Numbered from the stretch's first letter, positions 11,706-22,523 are shown. The stretch: DNA of 64,000 nt from Bryopsis sp. KO-2023 (GCA_030272585.1 BSYQ01000017.1:186001-250000), one strand, 5' to 3'. Program-made: numbers and translations. Notes: a model not told the origin generated them from the sequence alone.

Positions 11706-11746
11706 CCGTGTTCCACACGGAACGCAAAGTCATAAATAAATACTCC
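11706..11746 (+). promoter_or_regulatory. Putative core promoter of ubiquitin-ART copy 5
   Basis: Contains the palindrome CCGTGTTCCACACGG and, 10 bp on, CATAAATAAATACTCC, about 70 bp before the ATG at 11816. The arrangement is identical to that before copy 4. Confidence 0.45.
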
Positions 11747-11815
11747 AGCAACGCTCACAACTCGACCCGTATTTGCTTCGGACGAGTTGTTTAAGAGGCG
11801 AGAAAGAAGGACAGC

Positions 11816-12724
11816 ATGTCGAGCGAGGATTTGGGTTTGCTCCAGGCAGGGCTGACAGCTCTGTCTCAGACTCCCGTTGCCTTTACTGCCGCGGGAGCCT
11901 CAGTGTCGAAGATGCACAGGTGGCTCGTGGCGCAAGGCCCGGTGTCAAGACGCGGCCCAGGCGACCCTTCGAAAAAGCCACATCATGGCATGCACGTGCA
12001 CGTGCACGTTAAAACCATAGCGGGAAGGACCCATGAGGTCTCGTGCGACGAGGGAACAACAATCGAAGAGCTAAAAAACGATTTAGAGGCGGTGACAGGG
12101 TATTCACCACATCAACAGCGACTGATGTTTGCAGGGGAGCACCTAACCGAGGATGATAAATGCCTCGCTGACTACAAAATTCAGAATGGGAGCACCATCC
12201 ACCTCGTGTTCAGGCTTTCTGGGGGGTGGTCGGGAGCGCAGTTGGATCCTACAACTCTGGCTCCCAGATATAATTTTGATTTCACAAACGTTCGAGACAC
12301 CGGGCGGGTCTTCTGTCGAGGGGGCGAGATTTACAGAAGACCCTGTGGATGGAAGCGTTACGCGCTGGCTGTGTTGGGGAATTATGAGAGTGATCAGTGG
12401 TTGGGAGCGACGGGTGGTCAAGAATGTGGCGAGTGGCCTGTCTCGTATCATGGAACAGGTCGGGATTCCGTGAAGTCCATCTCAGAGGTCGGATTTCAGT
12501 TGTCGAAAGGCAAGCGTTTCGCTTTTGGTCGGGGGATCTACAGCACTCCGGACGTCGATGTGGCAGAGGCATATGCGGTGGAGTGTGAGTACCAAGGGCA
12601 CAGATATAAAGTCGTCCTGCAGAACAGAGTGAATCCGCGAACCTTGTGCAAGCTTGGAAAAATCTGGCTGACCCCAGACGAGTTAGATGTCAGACCTTAC
12701 GGAATTCTCGTCAAGAGGGTGTGA
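11816..12724 (+). CDS. Ubiquitin-like/ART-like fusion protein, copy 5
   Basis: Intronless, 302 residues, beginning [16 protein letters not shown] like copy 4. The ubiquitin-like domain is the most diverged of the family: [17 protein letters not shown], a [12 protein letters not shown] core with one inserted residue before EDD, and a C-terminus RLSGGW in place of RLRGG. That should abolish recognition of the usual diglycine tail by deubiquitinases and E1 if it ever occurred. The ART-like domain is well kept: [43 protein letters not shown]. Selection appears stronger on the second domain than on the ubiquitin-like one. The promoter elements at 11706-11746 are shared with copy 4. Confidence 0.8.
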   Translation: MSSEDLGLLQAGLTALSQTPVAFTAAGASVSKMHRWLVAQGPVSRRGPGDPSKKPHHGMHVHVHVKTIAGRTHEVSCDEGTTIEELKNDLEAVTGYSPHQQRLMFAGEHLTEDDKCLADYKIQNGSTIHLVFRLSGGWSGAQLDPTTLAPRYNFDFTNVRDTGRVFCRGGEIYRRPCGWKRYALAVLGNYESDQWLGATGGQECGEWPVSYHGTGRDSVKSISEVGFQLSKGKRFAFGRGIYSTPDVDVAEAYAVECEYQGHRYKVVLQNRVNPRTLCKLGKIWLTPDELDVRPYGILVKRV

Positions 12725-13800
12725 GGGTCTTCGTGAAAAGATGACCAGGGCGCCCAGGAGTGTTTTTGAGCTCGTTGTCGCGGTGTTCAGAGTTTGCAAC
12801 TGGCGCTTATAACTGGGCAATCATAACTGGTTTCGACGTGGATTTCTTTGATTCCCGACGTCTCGTGAGAAAGCACCAATACTCCTTGTGGACCGCAAAT
12901 GCTTCTCCGGCTGGCTTCTTCGCACACCTTTGTTTGGAGGACCAATTTCACCACGCCCGCCTTTGTACGTAGATTTGCTCTTTTTTGGTACTGGGCCTAA
13001 TTTTCCCGTCGGATTGTGCTCCGGAGCCCAAGTAGTTTGCTTTCTTTTCGATTCGATTGTATTTCTAGAGACGCCTCCTTTCCAGAGAAGTGCGATTCAG
13101 GTGTTGCGCATTCAAACTGTTTTTTCCAGGTTTTTCCTGAACTTTTGGCTTTGTGCGAATCGTTGACGACAGCCGCCTTGGTTTTCAGAGGAATGGAACA
13201 GGAAGTTGGTGCAATTTTTCTGTTTGTGAAAAAAATTAAAAAGAAATTGTGAAGGGGCTGACTTCCGTTTGATTCGAGTTTGGGCATCTTTTGTCTTTGG
13301 TTGTTTTTTTCGTACACGAATACAGTTGTGCTTCCCTCCCCTCTGTTTAGACTTGGGCAATCCTGACTGTCTAAACCTGGAGAATACTTCTGGCCAGAAA
13401 TCCCTTCACAAGCAGAGGAGTATTTACAGTCCATAGCAGTTGCTGACCTTCTAGCGGTAGCAGCGCGCTCAATCCAAACACAAAATCTGCTGGCTGTCAC
13501 GCTATTCCCCGTCTCGGGGATATCGGCTGCCGCTGCACCACAGCCAGCATTTGACAAAATGCTGCGCCGTACGCTAGGACGACCATGGAATTCTAGGTGG
13601 CGGGAAGGAGTTTCGAATTGAAGTTCCATACTGCGAAATGCAGACAGTCCCACGCTTCTGGACGCTCGCGTGCTGGAACGGATTTTTATAGCGCAAGTAA
13701 GCGTCAGATTCTGTCTTTCGTCGCGACGCTTCTCATGGGACTCAGCATCGCAGCACGGGAGGGAAAACGAAAAAACTCAGCCGCTCGACGCCGCTGCCGC
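12725..13800. other. 3' flank of copy 5 and unassigned DNA
   Basis: 12725-13250 repeats the family 3' flank. From ~13370 to 13621 there is a plus-strand open stretch of about 84 codons with unbiased composition (motifs LLAVAAR and AAAAPQPAFDK) but no ATG and no family match. It could be a fragment of a lost gene. An antisense frame over the same interval is equally long, so I do not call a gene. Confidence 0.4.
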
Positions 13801-13802
13801 CC

Positions 13803-15465
13803 GCCTCGAGTACTAACTCCTCAGATGCTTGGGTGGTCGGATTTGGCGACGAATGATCGTGTTTATCTGATTGCATGTCTGCCAAACTTCACCAGTCGGC
13901 GCAGGATAAAAATGGAATATATGTATATAAATATATATATGGAGTCTCAGCACAGCATCCCCCACCCTGCAGTCCTTCATACATCCCGGCCTTCGCAAGC
14001 TTAAGTTTCTACCCGCTCGTTTCTGATTCACGACAGCGCCATGATCAAGCGTATTGCCGTGGTAAGTCGACGGCTTCGTGAACTCACTTCCTCACCACTT
14101 GCTGGAAAACAAGTACGGAAAAACGACATCGTGGTGGGTTTTCCAGGTTTTCGTCGCGCTGATGGCGTCTTGCGCACTCGCCCGAGCTGTTCAGGAGTGT
14201 GGCGCCACAGGTAAGCTTACCTTATAAGGTCGCAAACGAATATTCTGCATCCCGCGTTAGAGTCTTCCAGTTTGGATCTATTGGGTGACGACTCTGTTCT
14301 CGTTTTGCAGCTGCAAGAGATTTTTCTGGAGCGTTCTCGGTGCTTGCCCACTATGGTAAGAATGCAAAAGCCCTTTCCAAAAGGCTCGACCGCCCGTGTT
14401 TCACCTCGTCGCGTCCATAGTTTGTTGCAGATGGCGGGTAGTAATCGCACATGCCAGCCAACCGAGCGAATTGGCTTCACTTTTTCATGTTGTCTGACAA
14501 ATTTCTTGCCTTCTTTCTCTTTTTGCGCAGACGACGCTTGTTTTTCTTGCCATAACCCCGAAGAATGCGCGAGCGAGATCGAAACCTGCTATTACTTGGA
14601 CGGTGAATCGTTTTATGAGACTCCAGAGTGCATTTGCTGTCACTATGACGACCATGGCATCTTCTGAGCGCGTCGATTGCGGAAGGAACACGTGAAAAGC
14701 CAACTGGCCGACGTCATTTCAGTCTGACAGACGAAAGCCTTCCATTGCTTTCTTAGAAAACTCTTGTTTTTTGTTCCTCCTGATTAGATTGGCTGGCCAT
14801 TGGGAATTCTCCACAATCCTCAGTGGTTTCTTTTTTCCAAGAAGTTAGATTGGGGGAGGGGCAGCTGTTGTGGTGTTTAGCAACGCAGCAATGCTCTGTG
14901 GGATATCTTGTTTGAGGTTTTTTATGTTTTCCTTTTTTTCCTTGTTTTTGGGGGGGGAGGTAGGCTTCAGAATGGGGCTGCAATCCTTTTTTGAAAAGAG
15001 GTCAAACACACATTTTTCGATGGAGCTCTAGAGTATTCGTTACCACAATGATCAGTTGCATGTTGAATATTCGGATGATGAGTACACAGCTTGTCGGTTG
15101 TACATTACGTCTTGAAGCCTCCCAGCATGGGGTCAGCTCAAGCCTGTTTTCATTCTTTTCTTTCGTAAAGAGCTATTTTCTGCTTCGGATTTTTCTCAAT
15201 TGCATGTGCCATCGGGGGTTCTGAGAAACCCACCCAATGCTGATAAGGTTATCATTGTCGTACGATTCTCTTACAACAAATGCATTGATCATTATTTTCA
15301 CAAGCGTTTTAACCATCGTTCCCAGTTTCTGTCACTCCAAGAAGCCTACCACTGCCAGCCCTTTCGAATCGAACTACTGAAACGAAAATTTTACCACCGA
15401 ACACTGACGTGATATAAAAAATGGTCCTCGGTCAAAACCGTCACCACCAAAAAAGAAAAAAGGCC
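13803..15465. repeat. Right arm of large inverted duplication
   Basis: Inverted partner of 4690-6760. It lacks the MITE present in the other arm. The inner boundary at ~13803 (CCGCCTCGAGTACTAACTCCT) pairs with ~6738-6760. The spacer between the arms is ~7.0 kb and holds ubiquitin-ART copies 3 to 5. Confidence 0.8.
14041..14667 (+). CDS. Small secreted eight-cysteine peptide, copy B
   Basis: Three exons, 14041-14061, 14147-14210 and 14531-14667, encode 73 residues. Donors are GTAAGT and GTAAGC; acceptors are TTTTCCAG and TTGCGCAG; phases are 0 and 1. The signal peptide MIKRIAVVFVALMASCALARA is assembled only after removal of the 85-bp first intron. The mature part carries eight Cys in the same places as copy A (CGAT, ACFSCHNPEEC, ETC, PECICC) and ends DDHGIF. 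Relative to copy A the changes are scattered substitutions with no indel in coding sequence, as expected for a gene pair under constraint. The second intron still has the target site where copy A received a MITE. The family is not recognised. Confidence 0.7.
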
Positions 15466-17240
15466 CCATACACACCGACAATTTTTACAAATCAAGGAAT
15501 CACATTTTGTACAGTTGACGTCTTTCCTCAAAGAGTCCATCAGCATCCATCCCGGAATACCGCCCAGTCTGTCCCAACCACAACACCTTCCCTTCTCAAA
15601 ACAAAATGCAACCTGCCACATACCTAAGGTATTTCCTGCAACATCCAATCCAAACGTCATGTCTGACAAAACCCCCCAAAATAAGCCACGTCATCATCAT
15701 TGTTGGGAGCCTGAGGCTGAGGGTGCTAAATGAGTTGGATGGGAACGACTGGGGTTAGAGGAGGGACTGTTTACGTCATAACAAGGGTGTGGTGGGAAGA
15801 GTAACTGGGTTGGCTATTTCGGGAAGTGAGTCAGGTTGGAAGGGTCTTGTGGCTGAGATATGAGTGTGAGTTTGTGGTTGTGAATACTTGGGTCTGCCAG
15901 ACCCAGTGGGTATTTCAGGGGAACAGTCGGTCTTGTAAAACGAACAGAAGTAATGTTAATGTTAGTAAGCTGTTTTTATACCATGAAAGTCTAGATTCCG
16001 GATTTGGTATCAATTAAAAAGAAAACAAAGCTACCTGGCCATACCTGGAAAAAAGGCCCTAACTAAGCCACACCACCAACAAACCACTATGCATCCCCAA
16101 CGAATTCATAACATGCAAGTGTTGAACCCACAAAGTTGGTGTCGTGATTGTATGACCAGGGCAAGGATAAAATTATACACATTGTTTGTTATTCGCCTTT
16201 TTGAAGGTCACTGTTGTAAAAGTTTTAAAGAAACAACACAAGTCACGACACATTTTTCAGCTTTAACAAAAACTAAAAAATAAATAAAGAAAAAGAAAAA
16301 TCACAAAACAAAAAACGAAAAATTTTCTCGTTTTGCATCACCATTTTACGGAGGGTTGATTGATTGATTCATAATCGGGTCGAACCTCACTCCATCTCAC
16401 TAGCAAAACAAGGTCTCAACTACTCGGTAGTTTCATACAGCTTTTCGCCGAAAGCCAGCGAGCATGAACGGCCATCTCCTCGCTCTCTTCCACATCCCTA
16501 TCGTATCGGAAGTGAACCCTTTGGCAAATCAAGCTCTTAGATGTTGTCCGGAATTCTGAAAAGGTTCCTTGAAGGATCCTCCTTCAATGAAATTGAAATA
16601 AATTATCAAAATTATCATTGATAAAATCTTAATATGATACAAAGGCCTTGAGATAAATTATGTCAAGTGGATTGATATGCTTGAAAGTTGTTAAAAAAGG
16701 TCACTAGAAGTTTTCTTGAAGTCGATTCAAGATGATACATGATAAGGTCCAAGTACTGCTAACGTTGATGAAGGAAGGAGATCTCAGCCAATTCCATTCA
16801 CCCATCTTCAGAAGGGTACATTGATAGTGATCTTTTACAAAGACTTCGATAACCTGTGGGGAGTTAACCCAACCTTCTTTGCAAGCTTGCTTTCAGACTG
16901 TGGGCGTAATTCTTTTTTACACACTTCATCTTTTGAAATGAATTCAAAAATCGGTTCACAATAAGCATGATGAGCATTGGTCATATACATCGATCAATCA
17001 TAAACGATACGTTGGAACTGAACTATGAGTTGGAGGCCCACTTCCACTATGAGTCTAGTCATATTCTCAATCCAATCCCCATGGGATTCGAACCTAAGTT
17101 TGCGGTCGCCACCAGGATGTTTTTTTCGTGCGCTACTTTTGTTTGAATAAAAACAACAAAGATGACGTCCATCATGAGCATATTGTCGTTATACCACTTA
17201 TCGCAAGTGAATGAGTTTATGTCTCTAATCAATAGGTGGG
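15466..17240. other. No gene recognised
   Basis: AT-rich, with scattered stops in all frames. I see no domain signature, tRNA or long repeat. Confidence 0.4.
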
Positions 17241-17259
17241 TCATTTGATGAATCTGGTT

Positions 17260-17900
17260 GGGCTAGCTGCAAGGATTCGACAGAATCAAAGGAAATTCAG
17301 GCAGACCTGCAGGCTTGCAGACTGGCAGTGATTGAGCTGACAGATTAGACTGCAGATTGACTGCTATGATTCGGCAGAAGCAGGAATGGTTCAGGTCCTT
17401 TAGACCTGCAGACTGATAGACTGGCAGTCAGCAGATTGGCAGACTGACGGAGTGGCAGAGTAGTCAGGCTGATACGTTTGCTGACGACAGACAGGTGCTG
17501 GCAACGCTGCAGAACGTGAGTTGCAGAGCTGGCAGGCACAAGGTTCTAGAAGGTCTTAGGTGGCAGACTCAGGACCGCAGTATCGTGTAAGCGGATTGAG
17601 CCTGCATGAATGAAAGGGGACTGAAAGGGACTTGGTAGTTTGATGGTCTGCAACACTGATGCAGACTGATGTTATGGCTTAGGATCAGTTTGGATCAGGG
17701 TTGGAAGAAACGGTATTAGTTGTTGGGGCTTGGACATTCTTGTAACCTCAGTTTGGAACCTGATCTCCCCTTGAACCTTGTCAAGTGTTTCTCCCATGGT
17801 CGTTCAATAGAACGGCAGTTTCAGACTGGCACACTGGCAGGGTCGCAGTCTTCGGTGGACTTGAGTGGAAAAAGCAATCTGCGGGGCAGAATCGTTACAC
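17260..17900. repeat. Degenerate CAGACTGGCAG motif cluster
   Basis: Short words of the type GCAGACTGGCAG and their complements recur many times without a fixed period. This is one of several intervals in the window saturated with a private motif. It may be the end of a transposon. No terminal repeats or target duplication were found. Confidence 0.45.
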
Positions 17901-18184
17901 TAGCGATCTGTTTAGGTAAGATTGTAGCCAAGAATAGTAGGTAAGAGCTAAGCTCTCTTGATTATCGTAGTCTTTCGCTCAGACTACGTGAAGCAACATC
18001 TAGTCTCGTGCTAGGGCTCAAAAAAGAATGTCGTTGTAAGTTTCGGTTACAAGTCGCTGTAGATGAGTTGTTCAGCGTACAGTACTGTTGGTGGGCTTAG
18101 GGTTGGATTGCACACATGATCACACGAAGGGAAAATGTATTACAAGAATCGTTTAACCTAGACGAGCGCCCTTTAACTTAAAGA

Positions 18185-18526
18185 GAGCTGGGCACCAACC
18201 CGTTTGTACAGTACCGTACCGTACCGTACCGAGGACGGTCGGTACGGTAACGACCTTGGTCGGTACAATACCGACCGATTTAAAAAAACACTCATAACTT
18301 CTCTTATATTTATTCAAATTGCGTTTTTAAGGTGACCAATCGCAAGAGAAAGAAATTTCCCATCGATTGAAATTTGTTTGGGATCAATCAAAGGTCTATG
18401 TGAGAAGTTATGAGCATTTAGAGTTCCAAGCTAAAAACCTGCCGTGGTCGGTATTGTACCGACTTGGTCGTTAAAATGTCGGTATTGACCCAGTTTTAGC
18501 AGGGTCGGTACGGTACTGCCCGGCTC
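18185..18526. mobile_element. MITE-like element rich in GTACCG motifs
   Basis: Ends are the imperfect inverted pair GAGCTGGGCA and TGCCCGGCTC. Both subterminal zones are packed with GGTACGGT/ACCGTACC words around an AT-rich core. The flanking octamers CTTAAAGA and GTTAGTAA only partly agree, so a hAT-type target duplication is possible but not shown. It sits just before the Ty3/gypsy RNase H remnant. Confidence 0.5.
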
Positions 18527-19860
18527 GTTAGTAATGAGTTGGAATTAGGAGCTTTGTTGCGAGCACTGGATGTGTTCAGACCATGGATCTTTAGTCAACC
18601 AGTGGTGGTTATGATGGACAATTCATCTGTTTAAATTTTTATGAATCCAGCGAATACCAGCGATTTGATTAAAAGGCGGCTTGATAAAATACCGCCGGTG
18701 GCCCCTGATGTCAGATTTATTCAAGGGGCAGCGAATGTGGTTCCCGATTTATTATCACGTTTTAAAGAAGGAAAAAAGGTACACGTAGCGACAGTTAAAC
18801 TGACGGAAAGGGATTGGCAAGAAGTACACCAGGGACATGTAGGTGTCTACTAGTCGTGGGCTCGCGAACAAAGGTTAAAAAAAGGTTTTTCGCACGAAGA
18901 AATAAAGCGAAGGGTGTCAACATGTGAGGTGTGTCAGCGTTTAAAAAAAACCCACCGTGCGCGAAGTTTGGTTACATACAGCATTCAACAGCTCCGAATG
19001 CGTTGGTTGCATTAGATTTTGTGGGACCAGTACAGAAATCTGCTGCAGGTAATAAGTTTTTTTTAGTTTTAGTTGATGCTCTTACACGACAGACACTGGT
19101 TCGTGCATGCAAACTTAATTCAGCAGCGGCGGCTGTAGCAGCGTTAAAAGAGTGGGAACTTTCCACTCTTCCCACTAGGAAGTCAAATTTGGGAAAATAA
19201 AAAACGTGTTGACCGATAATGCCAGTTGTTTCTGGTCTTGGGCGTATACCGAACATTGTATTTCACGAGATATCGAGAGGATTTATGTGCCGCCGTATTC
19301 ACATAAATCCAACGGTCTCGTGGAGCGAGCTAATCAAAATGTGATTAGTCGCATTCGTCGATTGATATTGGCGACCAGTCATGGGCTGCACAGGACAGAC
19401 CCCTGTCCTGTGCATCGCACAGGACAGGGTTCTGTGCAGGTTCTGTGCACCCTGTGCTGTCCTGTCCTGTGCAGCGGAATTGCACAGGCCAGGACAGAAC
19501 AGACTGTCTGTTCTGTGCACAGGGTCAGACCTGTGCTGCACAGGTGCACAGACCTGCACAGCACAGCACAGAACTGCACAGAATCTGCACAGATTTTGCA
19601 CAGAATCTGCACAGAACTGCACAGAAACTGCACAGATTTTGCACAGACCCTGTCTGTGCTGTGCTGTACAGGTCTGTGCACCTGTGCAGCACAGGTCTGA
19701 CCCTGTGCACAGAGCAGACAGTCTGTTCTGTCCTGTCCTGTGCACAGAGGTCTCAGCCCATGTCTGTTGGCGACCAAAACGCGGGACTGGGAAAGTGTAT
19801 TAGGACTAGGGTTTGCTAGTAGATTGGCCAGTAGGTTGAAAATCTACTAACGTTTAACTA
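18527..19860 (+). pseudogene. Degenerate Ty3/gypsy pol (RNase H and integrase)
   Basis: Remnant of a retrotransposon polyprotein with stops and frameshifts. Around 18541-18640 is an RNase H-like LGALLRALDVF..MMDNSS. 18641-18853 ends in the His pair of an integrase zinc finger (HQGHVG), and its Cys pair CEVCQ follows near 18930. 18985-19180 has the integrase start (ALDFVGPVQ, FFLVLVDALTR). 19206-19370 has the second catalytic Asp (TDNAS), then IYVPPYSHKSNGLVERANQNV with the catalytic Glu. A MITE at 19376 splits the integrase; the frame resumes beyond it with a plausible continuation. The element is not functional. Confidence 0.75.
19376..19766. mobile_element. hAT-type MITE saturated with CTGTGCA motifs
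   Basis: 391 bp. Terminal inverted repeats are CAGTCATGGGCTG and CAGACATGGGCTG (12 of 13), with a perfect 8-bp target duplication TTGGCGAC at 19368-19375 and 19767-19774. The interior is an imperfect long palindrome built almost wholly of TGCACAG, CAGGACAG and their complements. All six frames are open for long stretches simply because the motif lacks stops, so none of those frames is a gene. It is inserted in a Ty3/gypsy integrase. Confidence 0.85.
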
Positions 19861-20224
19861 ACTTTCTACTAACTACTAAGGCAACTTTAGTTAGTATGCA
19901 AAATCCTGAGCCGGTAGGCACACCTGGGCTGGACCGGACCGGCAGCGAAAAACCGGTCCGGTCCTGTCCAACCTGTTTATGGACCGGCGGACCTGTCCGG
20001 TCCTGTCCGGTCCAACGAAAAAACGCCGGTCGTGTCAAAACCGAACAGCTCACCACCGGTCTTGTCCTGTCCGGTCCGGTCCAGTCAGCCTCGGAAATCT
20101 GCAGAAATCAGGACCGATTTTCTGACAGATTTCCCGGTTTTAGACGGATCACACCCCACATTTCGCCTTTATTAGACAAGCGATGTGACCTCTCTAAAAC
20201 CGGAACGACCCTGTCTTGACAGGG

Positions 20225-20940
20225 TTGTGCTCCTGTTTTAGACCGGCGCCAGATCGGTTTGGACAAGTGGGCTGCCTGTCTAGACCGACCTGGCACCTGT
20301 CTAGAACAGGTCACACAATTAAGCACATATTACGTGCTAACTGTGTATCAATCGATCGGGAAGTGAGTTAATTAATTAAAGAACAAAGTAATATTGTTTT
20401 TTATATTTTTAGTGTATCATCGACGTAAGCCAAGCTCACCAGCCACCGACTGAAGCCTATCGATCGACAGTGAGAATCAAACTCGGGTTGGCTAAGTCCG
20501 AGTCGAGAGCACCAAACCAATGACAAACCCCACCACAGGGACGCTCAAATGGGGGCCGTTACCTTCAAGTACCTATTTTCAGCAATAGTAACAAATGGGT
20601 ACTTAAAGGTAACGGCCCCCAATTGAGCGTCCCTGTGGTGGGGTCTGCCATTGGTTTGGTGCTCTCGACTTGGACTTAGCCAACCCGAGTTCGAATCCCT
20701 CTTGAGTCGACCAACTCCCTCTAGTCGGTGGCTGGTGAGCTTGGCTCACGTTAATCATACCAAAAATACATATAATAATATAACTTTATCCTTTAATTAA
20801 TATAAAGTGAGCTCCCAATTTATTAATTCCTAGTTATGTGCTTAATTGTGTGACCTGTTCTAGACAGGCGCCAGGTCGGTCTGGACAGGCAGCCCACCGG
20901 CTGGCGCCGGTCTAAAACAGGTCACACTAGGCGTCACACC
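20225..20940. repeat. Giant inverted repeat (~350-bp arms, short loop)
   Basis: The left arm 20225-20574 pairs with 20598-20940, leaving a loop of about 23 bp. Landmarks such as CACAATTAAGCACATA, AAGCTCACCAGCCACCGACT, GAGTCGAGAGCACCAAACCAA and GGGACGCTCAA all recur as complements in mirror order. A partial copy of the left arm lies at ~21955-22225. The structure could extrude a hairpin or arise as a fold-back element. Confidence 0.75.
20687..20698 (+). promoter_or_regulatory. RNA polymerase III B-box-like site in palindrome arm
   Basis: GAGTTCGAATCC matches the tRNA B-box consensus GGTTCGANTCC closely. The related partial copy has it as GAGTTCGAGTCC on the minus strand near 22146. The preceding 40 bp could derive from a tRNA, but a full cloverleaf is not evident, so this is at best a tRNA-derived SINE relic. 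Confidence 0.4.
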
Positions 20941-21033
20941 GGTCTAAAACAGGTCACATCAGTATGACCGGTACTAGACAGGCGACAACCGGTCCGGACC
21001 GGTCTGGACAGGCGAAGTCTGGTCTAAGAAAGG

Positions 21034-21457
21034 TGTTAGTCTTTATAGCGCTCACGAGGTAGTTTGGGATAGAGCCGAGGGTGGCTGACGCATGTGGGTT
21101 CACGAGTAAGACAGATTAGACCCAGAGGTTGGGGCATGCGTCAGCGTACTACACTTAGGGGTACTTAAGAGGCCCACTCGTTCATTTGACATTCATACTT
21201 TTGTTGTAAGAACTCGGGATTCGTGGGATTGGTGTGTTCCCGCTTGTGTGTGTGTTTGTGTGTGTGTGTGTGTTAAAGTGTTTGCCTGACGCAATCACTT
21301 TCCCAACCAAGTGCTCTAGTAGCGTTCACAACCGCGTTAACTAGAGAGTTGTCTAAACCAACAAACCCCACAAGTATACTTGCGCTAGCCAGCAAGTTAT
21401 CACGAATCCAACTAACACAGCCGACCACTATTGCGTCACCCACAAGCTTCACTATCA
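21034..21457 (+). mobile_element. Solo LTR, plus orientation
   Basis: 424 bp starting TGTTAGT and ending ACTATCA (canonical TG..CA), flanked by a perfect 5-bp duplication AAAGG (21029-21033 and 21458-21462). It contains a TG-dinucleotide run and a promoter-like stretch near 21170. It matches the solo LTR at 23902 over its full length in reverse orientation. No internal retroelement remains, so it formed by LTR-LTR recombination. Confidence 0.85.
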
Positions 21458-22523
21458 AAAGGTGTTCCTTTCTTAGACCGGATTTGACCTTTCTTAGATC
21501 GGATTAGACTTGTCTAGACCGGTCTGACCTGTCTGGGAAAGGATTTCCGGTCCGGTCCGGTCCTTTAAAACTTTCCAACGCCCAGGTCTGCTCATGAGCA
21601 GACCTGGGCCCGACCGGACCGGCAGCGAAAAACCGGTCCGGTCCGGTCCAACCTGTCTAAGGACCGGCCGACCTGTCCGGTCCTGTCCGGTCCAGCGAAA
21701 AAACGCCGGTCCTTGCAAGACCGGACAGGTTGCGACCTGTCCGGTCCTGTCCACTCTGGTCCAGTCAACCTCGGAAATCTAGACCGGTTTTCTGACAGAT
21801 TTTCCGTTTTTAGACAGGTCACACCTCACATTTCGCCTTTATTAGACAGGCGATGTGACCTGTCTAAAACCGGAACGACCTTGTCTTGACAGGGTTGTTC
21901 TCCTGTTTTAGACCGGCTCCAGGTCGGTCTGGACAGGTGGGCTGCCTGTCCAGACCGACCTGGAGCCGGTCTAGAACATGTCACACAATTAAGCACTTTT
22001 AGCGTGCTAATTGTGTATCAATTGACTGGGAACTGAGTTAATTAATTAAACAACAAGTAATATTGTTACATGTATTTTCATTGCATGAATGACATGAGCC
22101 AAGCTCACCAGCCACCGACTGGAGGGAGTCGGTCGACTCTGGGAGGACTCGAACTCGGGTTGGCTAAGTCCGAGTCGAGAGCACTACGAGGTAGCGAACC
22201 CCACCATAGGGACGCTCAAATGGAGCCGGTCTAAAACAGGTCACACTAGGCATCACACCGGTCTAAAACAGGGTCACACCGGTCTAAAACAGGTCACACC
22301 AGTATGACCTCTCCAGACAGGCGACAACCTGTTTGGACCGGTCTAGAAAGGTCAAATCCGGTCTAAGAAAGGTGTTCTTTACTAGACCGGATTTGACCTT
22401 TCTTAGACCGGATTTTACCTTTCCAGACCGGTTTGACCTGTCTAAGAAAGGTCAAATCCGGTCCAAGACAGGTTTTCCGGTCCGGTCCGGTCCTTTAAAA
22501 CTTGCCGGCGCCCACGTCTGCTC

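Larger units (their letters stand above)
19905..22500. repeat. CCGGTC/CCTGTC motif region with direct and inverted copies
   Basis: Dozens of copies of ACCGGTCTAAAACAGGTCACA-type words and CCGGTCCGGTCC clusters occur in both orientations. A block at ~19910-20340 recurs in the same orientation at ~21600-22010. A shorter block, TTTTCCGGTCCGGTCCGGTC followed by a CTGCTCATGAGCA palindrome, recurs at ~21545-21612 and ~22475-22530. It leads directly into the hAT transposase start at 22524, so the motifs may be its subterminal binding sites. That is inference. Confidence 0.6.

Noticed and set aside
12997..13653. 218-codon minus-strand frame
   Set aside because: Not conserved in the other 3' flanks of the array, no ATG-proximal features, and an opposing frame of similar length is open over the same bases.
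19299..19819. Six overlapping Cys/Thr/His-rich open frames on both strands
   Set aside because: They come from the CTGTGCA motif array inside a MITE, which contains no stop in any frame; the products are repetitive.
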